Shown: positions 1 through 8,786, counted from the first letter of the stretch. The stretch: DNA of 64,000 bases from Desulforapulum autotrophicum (GCA_020723285.1 DYJE01000001.1:559509-623508); one strand, 5' to 3'. Translations and numbers: made by a program. The notes: a model not told the origin generated them from the letters alone.

Positions 1-1
1 A

Positions 2-130
2 TCCATGTCCGCCGTGGTGATCTTCGGCCTTGCCGTCGCCACTTTCCTGACCCTTCTGGTGGTTCCCACCCTTTACTCTTTGAGTGAATCGGCGGCCAGG
101 AAAATTGAACGACTGTTCTCAAGAAACTAA
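2..130 (+). CDS. RND-family efflux transporter, 3' end only
   Basis: The first 129 bases hold the last 42 codons and the stop of a protein that begins outside the window. The peptide has a run of small and hydrophobic residues followed by LVVPTLYSL and a basic tail ending in RLFSRN. This is the usual last transmembrane helix and short cytoplasmic tail of AcrB/MdtB-type pumps, which export drugs or metabolites through the inner membrane with the proton gradient. Only the C-terminus is visible, so substrate and subfamily cannot be judged. It probably ends an efflux operon lying to the left. Confidence 0.75.
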   Translation, partial: SMSAVVIFGLAVATFLTLLVVPTLYSLSESAARKIERLFSRN

Positions 131-266
131 GGAAAAAAAATCGACCGTCATGCTTTTCTTCCGGGATTTTCAGAATTATTCTCGACAATTCATGGAATTA
201 TGTCATATTAAAGCACTCATCGGTTGAAGATATCCAGTAAAACAAAAAAAACGCGTCGGAGTTTGG

Positions 267-1070
267 ATGACTCGTCTACATATTTTTAAAACAGCAGGGA
301 TTCTCATCCTCTCTGCCATTCTCGTATTCACCGCCTGTTCACCAAGGCGTTTCAAGGAAACCCATCCGGCCCCACAGAAAACAAAGCCTCCGGTCAAAGC
401 CGTCAAAAAAGAACTGAAGCGCATGGGGTACACCATCCAGGCCGGAGCCTTCGCCAACCCGGACAACGCCGTGCGTTTTTCTGAAACCTTACGGGCCCGG
501 GGGCTTGACGCCACCTATTTCGCGGCCAAAACCGGTCTTTACAAAGTGCGTTTCGGAAATTTCAAGACCAAAGATCTGGCCCGAAAACACGCCGCATACC
601 TCAAGGACGCCGGAGTCATCGAAGAATTCTACATCGTGATGCCGGAAGAATACTCGGTTACAAAAAGCGAGAAACTGGGCGATGACCAGCTGTCCTACCT
701 CCGGGATGAAATCGTGAAATCGGCCCACAGTTTCATCGACGTGCCCTATCTCTGGGGCGGGACATCGGTGGAAACGGGCTTTGATTGCAGCGGTCTCACC
801 ATGACCGTGTATCAGTTGAACGGCCTTGACCTGCCGAGAAATTCCTCCGATCAGTTCGCCGCCGGTAACCCCATCGACAAGGACAGCCTGATGAAAGGGG
901 ATCTGGTCTTTTTCGCCACCACCTGTTCCGGCCGCATCTCCCATGTGGGCATCTACATCGGCGACGGCCTGTTCATCCACGCCCCCAGCAAGGGAAAAAC
1001 CATCCGAAAAGATTCCCTTTCCGACAGTTACTGGATGAAACGCTACATGGGGGCCAGCACTTATCTGTGA
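267..1070 (+). CDS. SPOR-domain NlpC/P60 cell-wall hydrolase lipoprotein
   Basis: A 267-residue envelope protein. The N-terminus is a lipoprotein signal ending in FTAC, with lipidation expected at Cys24. Residues about 53-125 form a SPOR domain, which binds denuded glycan strands at division sites. Residues about 140-267 are an NlpC/P60 (C40) peptidase with Cys174 in GFDCSG, His226 in SHVGIY and His238 as a likely third catalytic residue. It should cleave peptide bonds in peptidoglycan stems, anchored in the outer membrane or periplasm. Its stop overlaps the GTG start of the next gene by a GTGA junction, so the two are translationally coupled. The domain pair is unusual but not unique; function is inferred from the domains. 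Confidence 0.85.
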   Translation: MTRLHIFKTAGILILSAILVFTACSPRRFKETHPAPQKTKPPVKAVKKELKRMGYTIQAGAFANPDNAVRFSETLRARGLDATYFAAKTGLYKVRFGNFKTKDLARKHAAYLKDAGVIEEFYIVMPEEYSVTKSEKLGDDQLSYLRDEIVKSAHSFIDVPYLWGGTSVETGFDCSGLTMTVYQLNGLDLPRNSSDQFAAGNPIDKDSLMKGDLVFFATTCSGRISHVGIYIGDGLFIHAPSKGKTIRKDSLSDSYWMKRYMGASTYL

Positions 1071-1975
1071 CAGAACGCAAACTCTACCCGATTTTCGGTT
1101 TGAGAATTCTGTCAGACGTTGAACTCCCTGCGCCCTTTCGACAGAACCCGGAATCCCACCTCGCACAGGATGTCACCATCGAGTTCGGCAAAACACCGGA
1201 ATATCTGGTGAACCCCACCATTCAGCGCCCGCGTTTCCAGGCGTCACCCGGAGAATGCCTCCTCTTTGTGGATTCCGTCGCGCGTTATCATGTCACCTGT
1301 GGAAACCGCATCGTCATCACGCCTGTGCCCGGCGCTTCCGAGAGCGCCATCCAAATCTTTCTGCTGGGTTCCGTTTTTGGAGCATTGCTTCATCAAAGAA
1401 ATTTTCTGGTGCTTCACGCCGGAGCCATTGCCTTGAAAAATGCCGCCATCGCGTTTTCCGGCGTGTCAGGCACCGGAAAATCCACTCTGACCGCCGGATT
1501 CATTCAAAGGGGATTCACTTTTCTTGCCGACGATGTCTGTGCGATCCGGATGGAAGACGGCATCCCTTTCGTAATGCCGGGGTTTCCCAGATTGAAGCTG
1601 TGGGCGGATGTTCTGAAAAAACTCGATATCACCCCAGTGAATCCGCCGCATATCCGCCGGAATGAAGGACTCGAAAAGTTTTTCATTGACTCGGAAGCCT
1701 TTTGTACAGAGCCTGTTCCGCTGAAAAAGCTGTTCATCCTGACCTCTTCGCAGACCGACCGCCTGGATACTTTCCCCCTAACGGGCGGTGATAAAATCAA
1801 AACCCTCGTGTCAAACACCTACCGCAAAAAAATGATCCGGGGCTTCGGGCTCACGAACTCCCATTTTCAACAGTGCGCAACCCTTGCCCGGAGCATCGCC
1901 ATCCACCGGATCAAACGGCCTGCAAAGGGTTTTCATCTTGATGAACTCATGGACATGATCGAAGCGGTTCTGTGA
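1067..1975 (+). CDS. HPr kinase/phosphorylase-like P-loop protein
   Basis: A 302-residue cytoplasmic protein starting at GTG inside the stop of the previous gene. Residues 132-140 read GVSGTGKST, a P-loop of the HprK C-terminal type, followed by the family's acidic pair in FLADDV (Asp155, Asp156). It lacks the N-terminal HprK domain; residues 1-120 are unrelated and look beta-rich. Stand-alone proteins of this kind are common in proteobacteria, often near peptide-modification or wall genes, and their substrates are mostly unknown. Coupling to an NlpC/P60 lipoprotein suggests an envelope-related role, but that is inference. A kinase acting on a small molecule or a carrier protein is equally possible. 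Confidence 0.7.
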   Translation: MTERKLYPIFGLRILSDVELPAPFRQNPESHLAQDVTIEFGKTPEYLVNPTIQRPRFQASPGECLLFVDSVARYHVTCGNRIVITPVPGASESAIQIFLLGSVFGALLHQRNFLVLHAGAIALKNAAIAFSGVSGTGKSTLTAGFIQRGFTFLADDVCAIRMEDGIPFVMPGFPRLKLWADVLKKLDITPVNPPHIRRNEGLEKFFIDSEAFCTEPVPLKKLFILTSSQTDRLDTFPLTGGDKIKTLVSNTYRKKMIRGFGLTNSHFQQCATLARSIAIHRIKRPAKGFHLDELMDMIEAVL

Positions 1976-2054
1976 TGACCTGAAACTGAAACCATGGTTT
2001 ATGTTATTCCAGTTAGTTAAGTCATTTTCTATCGTTTGTCTGTCGAACTAAAGC

Positions 2055-2083
2055 TTGACACAAAAAAATCTGTGCCTTATGAT
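2055..2083 (+). promoter_or_regulatory. sigma-70 promoter of the FrhB/ior/lut operon
   Basis: TTGACA at 2055-2060 and TATGAT at 2078-2083 are separated by exactly 17 bases. Transcription would start near 2090, leaving about 70 bases of leader before the ATG at 2162. It supports 2162 as the true start, since upstream in-frame TTG codons would lie in or before the promoter. CAGTTAGTTAA at 2010-2020 just upstream is shared with the tetR promoter near 48750. Confidence 0.75.
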
Positions 2084-2099
2084 GTTCAGCATAATTACA

Positions 2100-2129
2100 C
2101 AGTATTCGGCGATACTGAACATTTTGTTC
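2100..2129. promoter_or_regulatory. two adjoining palindromes, candidate operator
   Basis: CAGTAT-N6-ATACTG spans 2100-2117 and GAACA-N3-TGTTC spans 2117-2129. They sit end to end just downstream of the predicted transcription start, where a bound repressor would block the operon. The first could also fold as an RNA hairpin in the leader. No regulator gene is adjacent, so the binding protein is unknown. Confidence 0.45.
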
Positions 2130-2161
2130 ATCATTTTATGATCACCTTAAAGGAGGATGCC

Positions 2162-3283
2162 ATGCCCATCCTGGGATCGACGGAACTCTTCGACGATGTC
2201 CACAAAAAAGACCTTTGTGTCGACTGCGGTGCCTGTGTGGGGTTGTGCCCCTACTTCGTCAGCCACAACGGAAAAATCGCCCGCCTGTTTCCTTGCACCC
2301 TGCCCCAGGGCCGGTGTTTCGCCCACTGCCCGAAGACGGAGGTGGATCTGAACAGGCTTTCGACCTGGATGTTCGGCAGTGAATATGATCTGTCGGCCCT
2401 GGGGGCTGTGACGGACATCCGCAAAGCCAAGGCCGGCCCCGCCATGACGGATCGGGGGATGTTTCAGAACGGCGGAACCGTGTCGGCCCTTTTGACCCTG
2501 GGTTTTCGAAGCGGGCGGATCACGGCGGCAGCACTGACCTCACGCAAAGGACTCACCCCGGAACCGGTGCTTGCGGAAAGCGAAGAAGCTGTCCTCGCCT
2601 GTTCGGGGTCCAAATACATGGCCTCCCCCACCCTGTCGACGGTCATGAAAGAATCGGCGAGCGGTTCGACACGGCGTATGGCCGTGGTGGGAACGGCCTG
2701 CCAGATGACAGCCCTCGCCCAGATGCGCATGAACCCCCTTGAACGGGAGGATTTCAGAGACCCGGTGGCCCTGTCCATCGGCCTGTTCTGCACCTGGGCC
2801 CTGGACACCCGAAAACTCAAACATCTTCTCAAAGACCACATGGACTTGGACTCCATCGTTTCCATGGATGTCCCGCCTCCGCCCGCCCAGGTCATGACCT
2901 TCAACACCTCCTCCGGCACGGTGGATATACCCTTGTCGGATATCCGGCCCCTCATCCCCAAAGGATGCGGCATCTGCCCGGACATGACTGCGGAATTCGC
3001 CGATGTGTCCGTGGGGGCGCTGGAAGGCGAGCCGGGCTGGAACACCCTGATCGTCCGGACAGCCAGAGGCGCGGAATGGGTTGAAGACGCGGCGGCCCAG
3101 GGTTTCCTCATTCTTGAGGCCATGCCCGAAGCGAGTCTCGCCAACCTGAAAACCGGAGCCCTGGGGAAAAAGAAAAAAGCGCTGTTGCGGGCAAAAGAGG
3201 ACAACTGCCTGAACGTCGCTCCCGAAGCCGGTCGATCCGCCCTTGTCATCGACCCCGAACGTGTGGAATCACTGCTTACATAG
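2162..3283 (+). CDS. FrhB-family iron-sulfur flavoprotein (coenzyme F420 hydrogenase/dehydrogenase beta-like)
   Basis: A 373-residue cytoplasmic redox protein. ATG at 2162 follows AAGGAGG closely. Residues 19-30 carry a [4Fe-4S] motif, CVDCGACVGLCP; more cysteines follow around residues 45-60, and CGICPDM lies near residue 270, as in FrhB/FdhB and related ferredoxin oxidoreductases. Members bind FAD and pass electrons between ferredoxin and F420, NAD or other partners. As the first gene of an operon with ferredoxin-reducing IorAB and the iron-sulfur LutABC, it is likely the electron entry or exit module. Whether this organism has F420 cannot be told from the window. Confidence 0.8.
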   Translation: MPILGSTELFDDVHKKDLCVDCGACVGLCPYFVSHNGKIARLFPCTLPQGRCFAHCPKTEVDLNRLSTWMFGSEYDLSALGAVTDIRKAKAGPAMTDRGMFQNGGTVSALLTLGFRSGRITAAALTSRKGLTPEPVLAESEEAVLACSGSKYMASPTLSTVMKESASGSTRRMAVVGTACQMTALAQMRMNPLEREDFRDPVALSIGLFCTWALDTRKLKHLLKDHMDLDSIVSMDVPPPPAQVMTFNTSSGTVDIPLSDIRPLIPKGCGICPDMTAEFADVSVGALEGEPGWNTLIVRTARGAEWVEDAAAQGFLILEAMPEASLANLKTGALGKKKKALLRAKEDNCLNVAPEAGRSALVIDPERVESLLT

Positions 3284-3303
3284 CTCAAATATAAGGAGGC
3301 AAC

Positions 3304-5244
3304 ATGACCCACCTTGGTCACTATCCGGAAGGTTCACGCCATCTGCTCATGGGAAACGAGGCTATCGTCCGGGGAGCCCTGGAAGCCGGGGTACGGATGG
3401 CCGCGGGATATCCCGGAACACCGTCATCGGAAATCATTGAAAACCTGGCCGCCATATCCAAAGATCCGTCCCTTCACCTGTATGTGGAATGGTCGGTAAA
3501 CGAAAAGGTGGCCCTGGAGGTGGCGTCTTCCGCCTCCTTTGCCGGGCTCAAGACCATGGCGGTGATGAAACAGCCGGGTCTCAACGTGGCGGCGGATTAT
3601 CTTCTCCATTTGTCCGGCTCCGGGGTCCGTGGTGCCATGGTTCTGGTCTCCGCCGACGATCCCGGTGCCCTTTCCAGCGTCAACGAGGGTGAAACCCGCC
3701 ATTACGCCAAACTCATGGAAATCCCCCTGCTTGAACCCGGTGATTTCCAGGAAGCCAAGGACATGACCCGCTGGGCCTTCGAACTGTCCGACGCCATACG
3801 GAACGTGGTGCTGGTGAGAACCGTGACCCGCCTGTCCCACGCCAGCGGCACCGTCATCATGGGCAGAGTGCCGGAAAACGATAAACAAGCCTTCTTCAAA
3901 CATGACGGTTTCATCATCGACCCCAACGAAGGTGTGGTGATGAGTCCGCCAGTGGAATACAAACACGGCGAACAGCACAGGAAGCTGAAACAGGCGGAAA
4001 GCCTGTTCGAAAACTCGCCGTTCAACACCTACACCGGCCCCGACACCCCCGAACTGCTCATCATCACAAGCTCCATCTGCTCTTTGTACAGCCGGGAAGC
4101 CGTTCACATGCTGGGGCTTGAGAGCCGTGTGGGCATCCTGAAAATCGGAACCACCTACCCCCTGCCCCGCCAGCTGATGAAAAAACACATGGCCGCCTGC
4201 GACCGCATTTTCTTCGTGGAGGAGGTTCTGCCGTTTCTGGAAGAGGAAGTGAAGATAATAGCCGCCGAATGCGCCGCCGACATCGGCGTCAAAACCTTTT
4301 TCGGCAAAAAGAACGGCTCCCTGCCCATGGTGGGTGAAATGAACCCCGACAAAGTCATCGCCGCCCTGTCGAAAATCATGGACACGGCCATGCCCCAGCG
4401 TGACGCCGCTTACGCCGCACGGGCCGGGGCCGTGGCCTTCGGCGGGTCGCCCCATAGGGAAGCCACCTTCTGTCCGGGCTGTCCCCACAGGGCGTCCTTT
4501 TTCACCCTGAACACCGCCCTGTCCATGGACAACCGGAACGGGTTTGTCTGCGGCGACATCGGCTGCTATTCCATGGGTGTGCTTCCGGCCGGATTCTCCA
4601 CCTTGAAAACTCTTCACGCCATGGGTTCGGGAACCGGTGTGGCCAGCGGATTCGGCAAACTGTCGAAATTCGGCATGGACCAGCCGGTACTTTCGGTCTG
4701 TGGAGACAGCACCTTTTTCCATTCCGCCATGCCGCCCCTGGTGAACGCCATCCACAACAGCTCGGACATGACTCTGGTGGTCCTGGACAACAGCGGCACG
4801 GCCATGACCGGTTTCCAGCCCCATCCCGGCATCGAGCGTGACGCCATGGGCGATACGGCGGCGACCATCGACATCCCCGCAGTGTGCCGGGCCATGGGGG
4901 CCGAAGTCCGGGTCTGCGATCCCTTCGATCTTCACCACAGCCGGGAAACCCTCCTTGAACTCATCGGCCGCAAAGGTGTCAGTGTCCTTGTCCTCAAGCA
5001 GGGCTGCGCTTTGAGTCCTGAAAAAAAATCATCCCGACGCTACGACATGCGTGTGGACGAAACGATCTGCGCCGGAGAATCCTGCGGCTGCAACCGCATG
5101 TGCACACGGGTGTTCGCCTGCCCCGGCCTGGTCTGGGACAAAGAGAAAACAAAAGCACGCATCGACGACGTCACCTGTGCCGGATGCGGATTCTGCGCCG
5201 ATATCTGCCCCAGGGGCGCCATTGTGAAAAAGGAGGTGGCCTGA
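3304..5244 (+). CDS. iorA: indolepyruvate:ferredoxin oxidoreductase, alpha subunit
   Basis: A 646-residue protein of normal IorA length, started by ATG after AAGGAGG. IorAB oxidatively decarboxylates aryl pyruvates (from Trp, Phe, Tyr) with CoA to aryl-acetyl-CoA, CO2 and reduced ferredoxin, or runs in reverse. The N-terminal transketolase-like domain has GYPGTPSSEIIENL. The C-terminal TPP-binding domain has CPGCPHRASFF, GDIGCYSMG and GDSTFFHSAM...NSGTAMTGFQPHPG. The last about 60 residues carry two iron-sulfur motifs, a CAGESCGCNRMC-type one and CAGCGFCADICP. Its stop overlaps the iorB start (ATGA), matching the heterodimer. Confidence 0.93.
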   Translation: MTHLGHYPEGSRHLLMGNEAIVRGALEAGVRMAAGYPGTPSSEIIENLAAISKDPSLHLYVEWSVNEKVALEVASSASFAGLKTMAVMKQPGLNVAADYLLHLSGSGVRGAMVLVSADDPGALSSVNEGETRHYAKLMEIPLLEPGDFQEAKDMTRWAFELSDAIRNVVLVRTVTRLSHASGTVIMGRVPENDKQAFFKHDGFIIDPNEGVVMSPPVEYKHGEQHRKLKQAESLFENSPFNTYTGPDTPELLIITSSICSLYSREAVHMLGLESRVGILKIGTTYPLPRQLMKKHMAACDRIFFVEEVLPFLEEEVKIIAAECAADIGVKTFFGKKNGSLPMVGEMNPDKVIAALSKIMDTAMPQRDAAYAARAGAVAFGGSPHREATFCPGCPHRASFFTLNTALSMDNRNGFVCGDIGCYSMGVLPAGFSTLKTLHAMGSGTGVASGFGKLSKFGMDQPVLSVCGDSTFFHSAMPPLVNAIHNSSDMTLVVLDNSGTAMTGFQPHPGIERDAMGDTAATIDIPAVCRAMGAEVRVCDPFDLHHSRETLLELIGRKGVSVLVLKQGCALSPEKKSSRRYDMRVDETICAGESCGCNRMCTRVFACPGLVWDKEKTKARIDDVTCAGCGFCADICPRGAIVKKEVA

Positions 5245-5864
5245 TGAACGCCGTGACTCTTAATGTCGATCCCTACAATCTGATCATCACCGGTGTTGGA
5301 GGCCAGGGCAACGTCATGACCTCCAGGGCCGTGGGCAACATGCTGTCCCAGCTCGGCCTTCACGTGACCATCGGGGAAACCTTCGGGGCCTCCCAGAGAG
5401 GCGGCTCGGTGATGAGCCATCTGCGCATTTCAAAAACCGCCAGCTGGTCGCCCCAGATTCCCCTGGGAGGGGCCCACATGATCGTGTCCATGGAACCCAC
5501 GGAAACCTTGCGGGTTCTCAAGGATTACGGCCATCCCGGCGTCCGGGTGATCACCAACACCCGTCCCTTCTACCCCGTGGGCGTCATTTCGGGCCAGCTT
5601 TCCTATCCCAAAGATGAGGAAATCAGGGCCTGGATCACCGAACTTTCGGAAAAAGCCTGGTTCCTCAATGCCACCGAACAGGCCGTGGCTCTGGGGAACC
5701 CCGTGCTGGGCAACGTGATCATGGCCGGAGCCCTTGCTGGAACCGGCGAACTGCCCCTTGAACGCGGCATCTTCGAGGCCATCATGACCACCCGGTTTTC
5801 CGGCGAAAAACTCCGGATGAACATGGACGCCTATGATTTCGGTGTAGCGCACGTGGCAGGCTGA
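5244..5864 (+). CDS. iorB: indolepyruvate:ferredoxin oxidoreductase, beta subunit
   Basis: A 206-residue protein. The ATG at 5244 overlaps the iorA stop and follows the AAGGAGG at 5230-5236. The reading frame is open further upstream but that part lies inside iorA and is not coding. The pyruvate:ferredoxin oxidoreductase gamma-type fold shows in GVGGQGNVMTSRAVG near the N-terminus and GETFGASQRGGSVMSHLR, which line the CoA/TPP channel. It pairs with IorA to form the active aryl-pyruvate oxidoreductase in the cytoplasm. Confidence 0.92.
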   Translation: MNAVTLNVDPYNLIITGVGGQGNVMTSRAVGNMLSQLGLHVTIGETFGASQRGGSVMSHLRISKTASWSPQIPLGGAHMIVSMEPTETLRVLKDYGHPGVRVITNTRPFYPVGVISGQLSYPKDEEIRAWITELSEKAWFLNATEQAVALGNPVLGNVIMAGALAGTGELPLERGIFEAIMTTRFSGEKLRMNMDAYDFGVAHVAG

Positions 5865-5865
5865 T

Positions 5866-6609
5866 ATGATGAATAAAACGGCCCTTTTCATTCCATGCTC
5901 GGTGAACCTTCTTCTGCCCTGGATCGGAGAAGCGGTGGACCGTGTGCTCAAACGCCTGGACGTCGTTTCTGTGTACCCGGACCGGCAGACCTGCTGCGGC
6001 CAGATGGTGTACAACAAGGGTTTCTTCAACGAGGCAAGGTCCTTCGCGACCCATTTCCTCGATGTGTTTGAATCCTTCGACGCCGTGGTCTGCCCGTCGG
6101 GGTCCTGCACGGCCATGGTCAAACACCGGTATCCCTCTTTGTTTGACGACGATCCGAAGATGAAGCAGCGGGCCCTTGACATGGCCGGCCGTGTGTTCGA
6201 ATTCTCCCAGTATCTCGTGGACGTTCTGGGCGTGACCGACACCGGGGCCTCCTTTTCAGGCAAGGTGGCCTACCACGATTCCTGCCATCTGAGCCGGGAT
6301 CTGGGGGTTTCACTCCAGCCCAGAACCCTGATCCGCGCCGCCCAAGGCACGGAACTCGTGGTCCTGAACAACGGAGACCAGTGCTGTGGGTTCGGAGGCG
6401 AATTTTCCGTGTCCTACCCCGACATCTCCACGGCCATGGTCTCTGCCAAGGCCCAAAGCTATCTGGACAGCGGCGCGGACCTTCTGGTGGTGGGGGAACC
6501 CGGCTGCCTTTTGAACATCGGCACCTATCTCGAAAAAAACCACCCGGGAAAACAGGTCCTGCACATCGCGGAATTTCTGGACTGTCAGGGAGGTGAAAAT
6601 GGACGTTAA
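5866..6609 (+). CDS. lutA: LutA-like CCG-domain protein of L-lactate oxidation
   Basis: A 247-residue protein with two CCG domains: one with CC in RQTCCGQ near residue 45, the other with QCCGFGGEFS near residue 170, plus single cysteines in CPSGSC and HDSCHLSRD. These bind non-cubane iron-sulfur clusters as in HdrB and the LutA/LldE subunit. LutABC oxidises L-lactate to pyruvate without a flavin. The start follows the iorB stop by one base. Two ATGs stand in tandem (5866, 5869), so the start may shift one codon. Confidence 0.88.
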   Translation: MMNKTALFIPCSVNLLLPWIGEAVDRVLKRLDVVSVYPDRQTCCGQMVYNKGFFNEARSFATHFLDVFESFDAVVCPSGSCTAMVKHRYPSLFDDDPKMKQRALDMAGRVFEFSQYLVDVLGVTDTGASFSGKVAYHDSCHLSRDLGVSLQPRTLIRAAQGTELVVLNNGDQCCGFGGEFSVSYPDISTAMVSAKAQSYLDSGADLLVVGEPGCLLNIGTYLEKNHPGKQVLHIAEFLDCQGGENGR

Positions 6610-8002
6610 AACCCAGTCCTATGTGACGGAAGCGAAAAAAGAGATGGCCAGCCCGGCATCCCGCACGTTTCTCGATTTTTTCCTGCCGGTTCTCTCAGCC
6701 GTCCGGGAGATCGGCATGACGAGCTTCCCGGACCCCGCGGCTGCCGTGGAACGGGCCAGAGCCATCCGGCGCAGTTCGGTGGACCGCCTGGGAGAACTCC
6801 TTGAAACCTTCGAGCGAAACGCCGTCAAAGCCGGAGCCAGAGTTTTCTGGGCTGAAAACGCCCATGAGGCCAACATCTACATCAGGGATCTGGTGAACCG
6901 GCACCGCATTCCCTATGTCACCAAAGGCAAGTCCATGATCACCGAGGAACTCGGGCTGAACGAGGTCCTCAAGAAAAACCAGACCCCGGTCTACGAAACG
7001 GACCTGGGGGAATTCATCATCCAGCTTCTTGAAAAACCGCCGTTTCACATCATCGGCCCGGCCATCAACATCCCCACGGATGAGATTTCCCGGGTTTTCA
7101 TGGAAAAGGCGGGCATGGACTCCGCGTCCACCGATCCCGTGGTCCTGGGCCAGGCCGCACGGAACTTCCTGAGGGACAAGTTCCGCCACATGCGCCTGGG
7201 CATCACCGGTGTGAACATGGCCGTGGCGGAAACCGGCAGCATCCTCAACGTGGAGAACGAAGGCAACATCCGTTTCAACAAATCGGCTCCGGGCATCCAG
7301 GTTTCCGTGATGAGCCTTGAAAAAATCGTTCCGAATCTGGATGACGCCCTGCACATGACCCGGATGCTGTGCCGAAACGGCACCGGCCAGAAACTCACAT
7401 CTTACGTCACCCTGGACACCGGCCCGAGAAAGCAAGGGGAAAAAGACGGCCCCGAGGAACTCCACATCATCATCCTCGACAACGGCCGGAGCCGGATTTA
7501 TGACGACATCAAAACCCGGGAAGTCCTCCAGTGCATCCGTTGCGGAGCCTGCATCAACGTCTGCCCGGTGTTCCGCCAGATCGGCGGCTATCCCTACGGC
7601 TGGGCGTACACCGGCCCCATCGGCAAACTGCTGAACCCCCTTCTTCTGGGCCTTGACAGGACCCGGGATCTCTACGGGGCCTGCACCTTGTGCAAAGCCT
7701 GCAAAACCGTCTGTCCGGCGGGCATCGACCACCCGTCCATGATCCTTTACCTCAGGAACAAAAACCTGGCCGCCGATCCGGTGCTTCAGGGAGAAGGATC
7801 GACGTTTGCCGAACGCCTGATGTCGAAAACTGCGGCTTTCGCCGCAACCCGACCCCGCACCTGGAACACCGCAGCCCGGCTGGGATCGTTCCTCGCTTCA
7901 AAACTCGGCCCGTGTCATCCCCTGGTCAGCGCCTGGACCCTGAAGCGAACCTTTCCGTCACTCCCCCCCAAAACATACCGCGATCTGAGGAAGCACCCAT
8001 GA
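6599..8002 (+). CDS. lutB: LutB-like iron-sulfur LUD-domain protein
   Basis: A 467-residue protein. The ATG at 6599 has GGGAGG five bases upstream; a GTG two codons earlier lies within that ribosome-binding site. The N-terminal half is a LUD domain, with AVAETGSILN in the middle. Two [4Fe-4S] motifs follow, with cysteines 312/315/318/322 and 362/365/368/372, and then a LutB tail. It carries electrons between the LutA and LutC parts of the lactate dehydrogenase. It overlaps lutA by 11 bases and lutC by the ATGA junction, so the three are coupled. Confidence 0.9.
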   Translation: MDVKTQSYVTEAKKEMASPASRTFLDFFLPVLSAVREIGMTSFPDPAAAVERARAIRRSSVDRLGELLETFERNAVKAGARVFWAENAHEANIYIRDLVNRHRIPYVTKGKSMITEELGLNEVLKKNQTPVYETDLGEFIIQLLEKPPFHIIGPAINIPTDEISRVFMEKAGMDSASTDPVVLGQAARNFLRDKFRHMRLGITGVNMAVAETGSILNVENEGNIRFNKSAPGIQVSVMSLEKIVPNLDDALHMTRMLCRNGTGQKLTSYVTLDTGPRKQGEKDGPEELHIIILDNGRSRIYDDIKTREVLQCIRCGACINVCPVFRQIGGYPYGWAYTGPIGKLLNPLLLGLDRTRDLYGACTLCKACKTVCPAGIDHPSMILYLRNKNLAADPVLQGEGSTFAERLMSKTAAFAATRPRTWNTAARLGSFLASKLGPCHPLVSAWTLKRTFPSLPPKTYRDLRKHP

Positions 8003-8700
8003 CAGTCCATCATCACGATCACGTCGAAAAAGCCATGTCCGACTCGCGTCAGACGATCCTCGGCCGTCTTAAAACAGCCGAAAGGATTCTGCATCCCGAC
8101 TATCCGGCGATGCCGCCCTCTCCTTTTCTGTCCATGAATCACAAAGACATGGTGGAAATTCTCGTGCGGAACCTCACGGAGCAAGGCGCGGAAGTTCACA
8201 GGGCCGAAGGCCATGAAAACCTGCGCCAAACGATTGACCGTGTCATCGCCGACCAGGGTTTTTCGAGGATCATGGTCAGCGAAGACCCGTTTATGGAAAA
8301 CCTGAAGCTTGAATCCCACGCGGAAAACCATTGCGCCGAATTCATAAAACCCTCAGACCTTGAAGGCAACGAACAATACAAGGGTACCGTCTTTTCCGTG
8401 GATGCGGGGCTCACCACCGTTGACGCCGCTGTGGCCGAATCCGGCACCCTGGTCATCGCCCATAACAAAACCCAGAGCCGACTGATTTCCCTCGCGCCCC
8501 TGGTCCATCTGGCTGTGGTGCGTACCGGCACCGTGGTTCCGGTGTATGAAAAAGCCCTTGATCTCGTCATTCCGAACGGCGGCCTGCCGTCCCAGCTCAC
8601 CTTCATCACCGGCCCCAGCATGACCGCCGACATCATGGCCACCCCCTTCCGGGGCATGCACGGCCCCCGGCGGCTCGTGGTGTTTCTTGTCGACACATGA
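7999..8700 (+). CDS. lutC: LutC-like LUD-domain protein
   Basis: A 233-residue protein. ATG 7999 overlaps the lutB stop; a longer in-frame stretch inside lutB is not coding. MSDSRQTIL at 8035 is an alternative start, because residues 1-12 (MTVHHHDHVEKA) are poorly conserved and His-rich. The LUD fold shows in VSVDAGLTTVDAAVAESGTL-like and LVHLAVV segments (residues about 130-180). It completes LutABC. Next to iorAB it could equally serve 2-hydroxy acids other than lactate, for example aryl-lactates, whose oxidation gives the IorAB substrate; that is inference from the operon. Confidence 0.88.
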   Translation: MTVHHHDHVEKAMSDSRQTILGRLKTAERILHPDYPAMPPSPFLSMNHKDMVEILVRNLTEQGAEVHRAEGHENLRQTIDRVIADQGFSRIMVSEDPFMENLKLESHAENHCAEFIKPSDLEGNEQYKGTVFSVDAGLTTVDAAVAESGTLVIAHNKTQSRLISLAPLVHLAVVRTGTVVPVYEKALDLVIPNGGLPSQLTFITGPSMTADIMATPFRGMHGPRRLVVFLVDT

Positions 8701-8786
8701 TCCGGCCTTGCGGTATTTGAATCGTCCATGGACATTTTCTTGCACTTAATCCAAAGCAACCCAACTAAAAGATTTTCAGTCTGCGA

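Noticed and set aside
2036-2161. TTG-initiated extension of the FrhB-like gene
   Set aside because: It would overlap the promoter at 2055-2083 and lie before the predicted transcription start; the ATG at 2162 has AAGGAGG.
3424-4938. 504-codon open frame on the minus strand
   Set aside because: It lies wholly inside iorA on the opposite strand, has a Gly/His/Val-rich composition typical of antisense frames in GC-rich codon usage, and shows no domain.
6695-7732. 345-codon open frame on the minus strand
   Set aside because: Antisense to lutB, whose iron-sulfur and LUD motifs are clear; no ribosome-binding site or recognisable motif.
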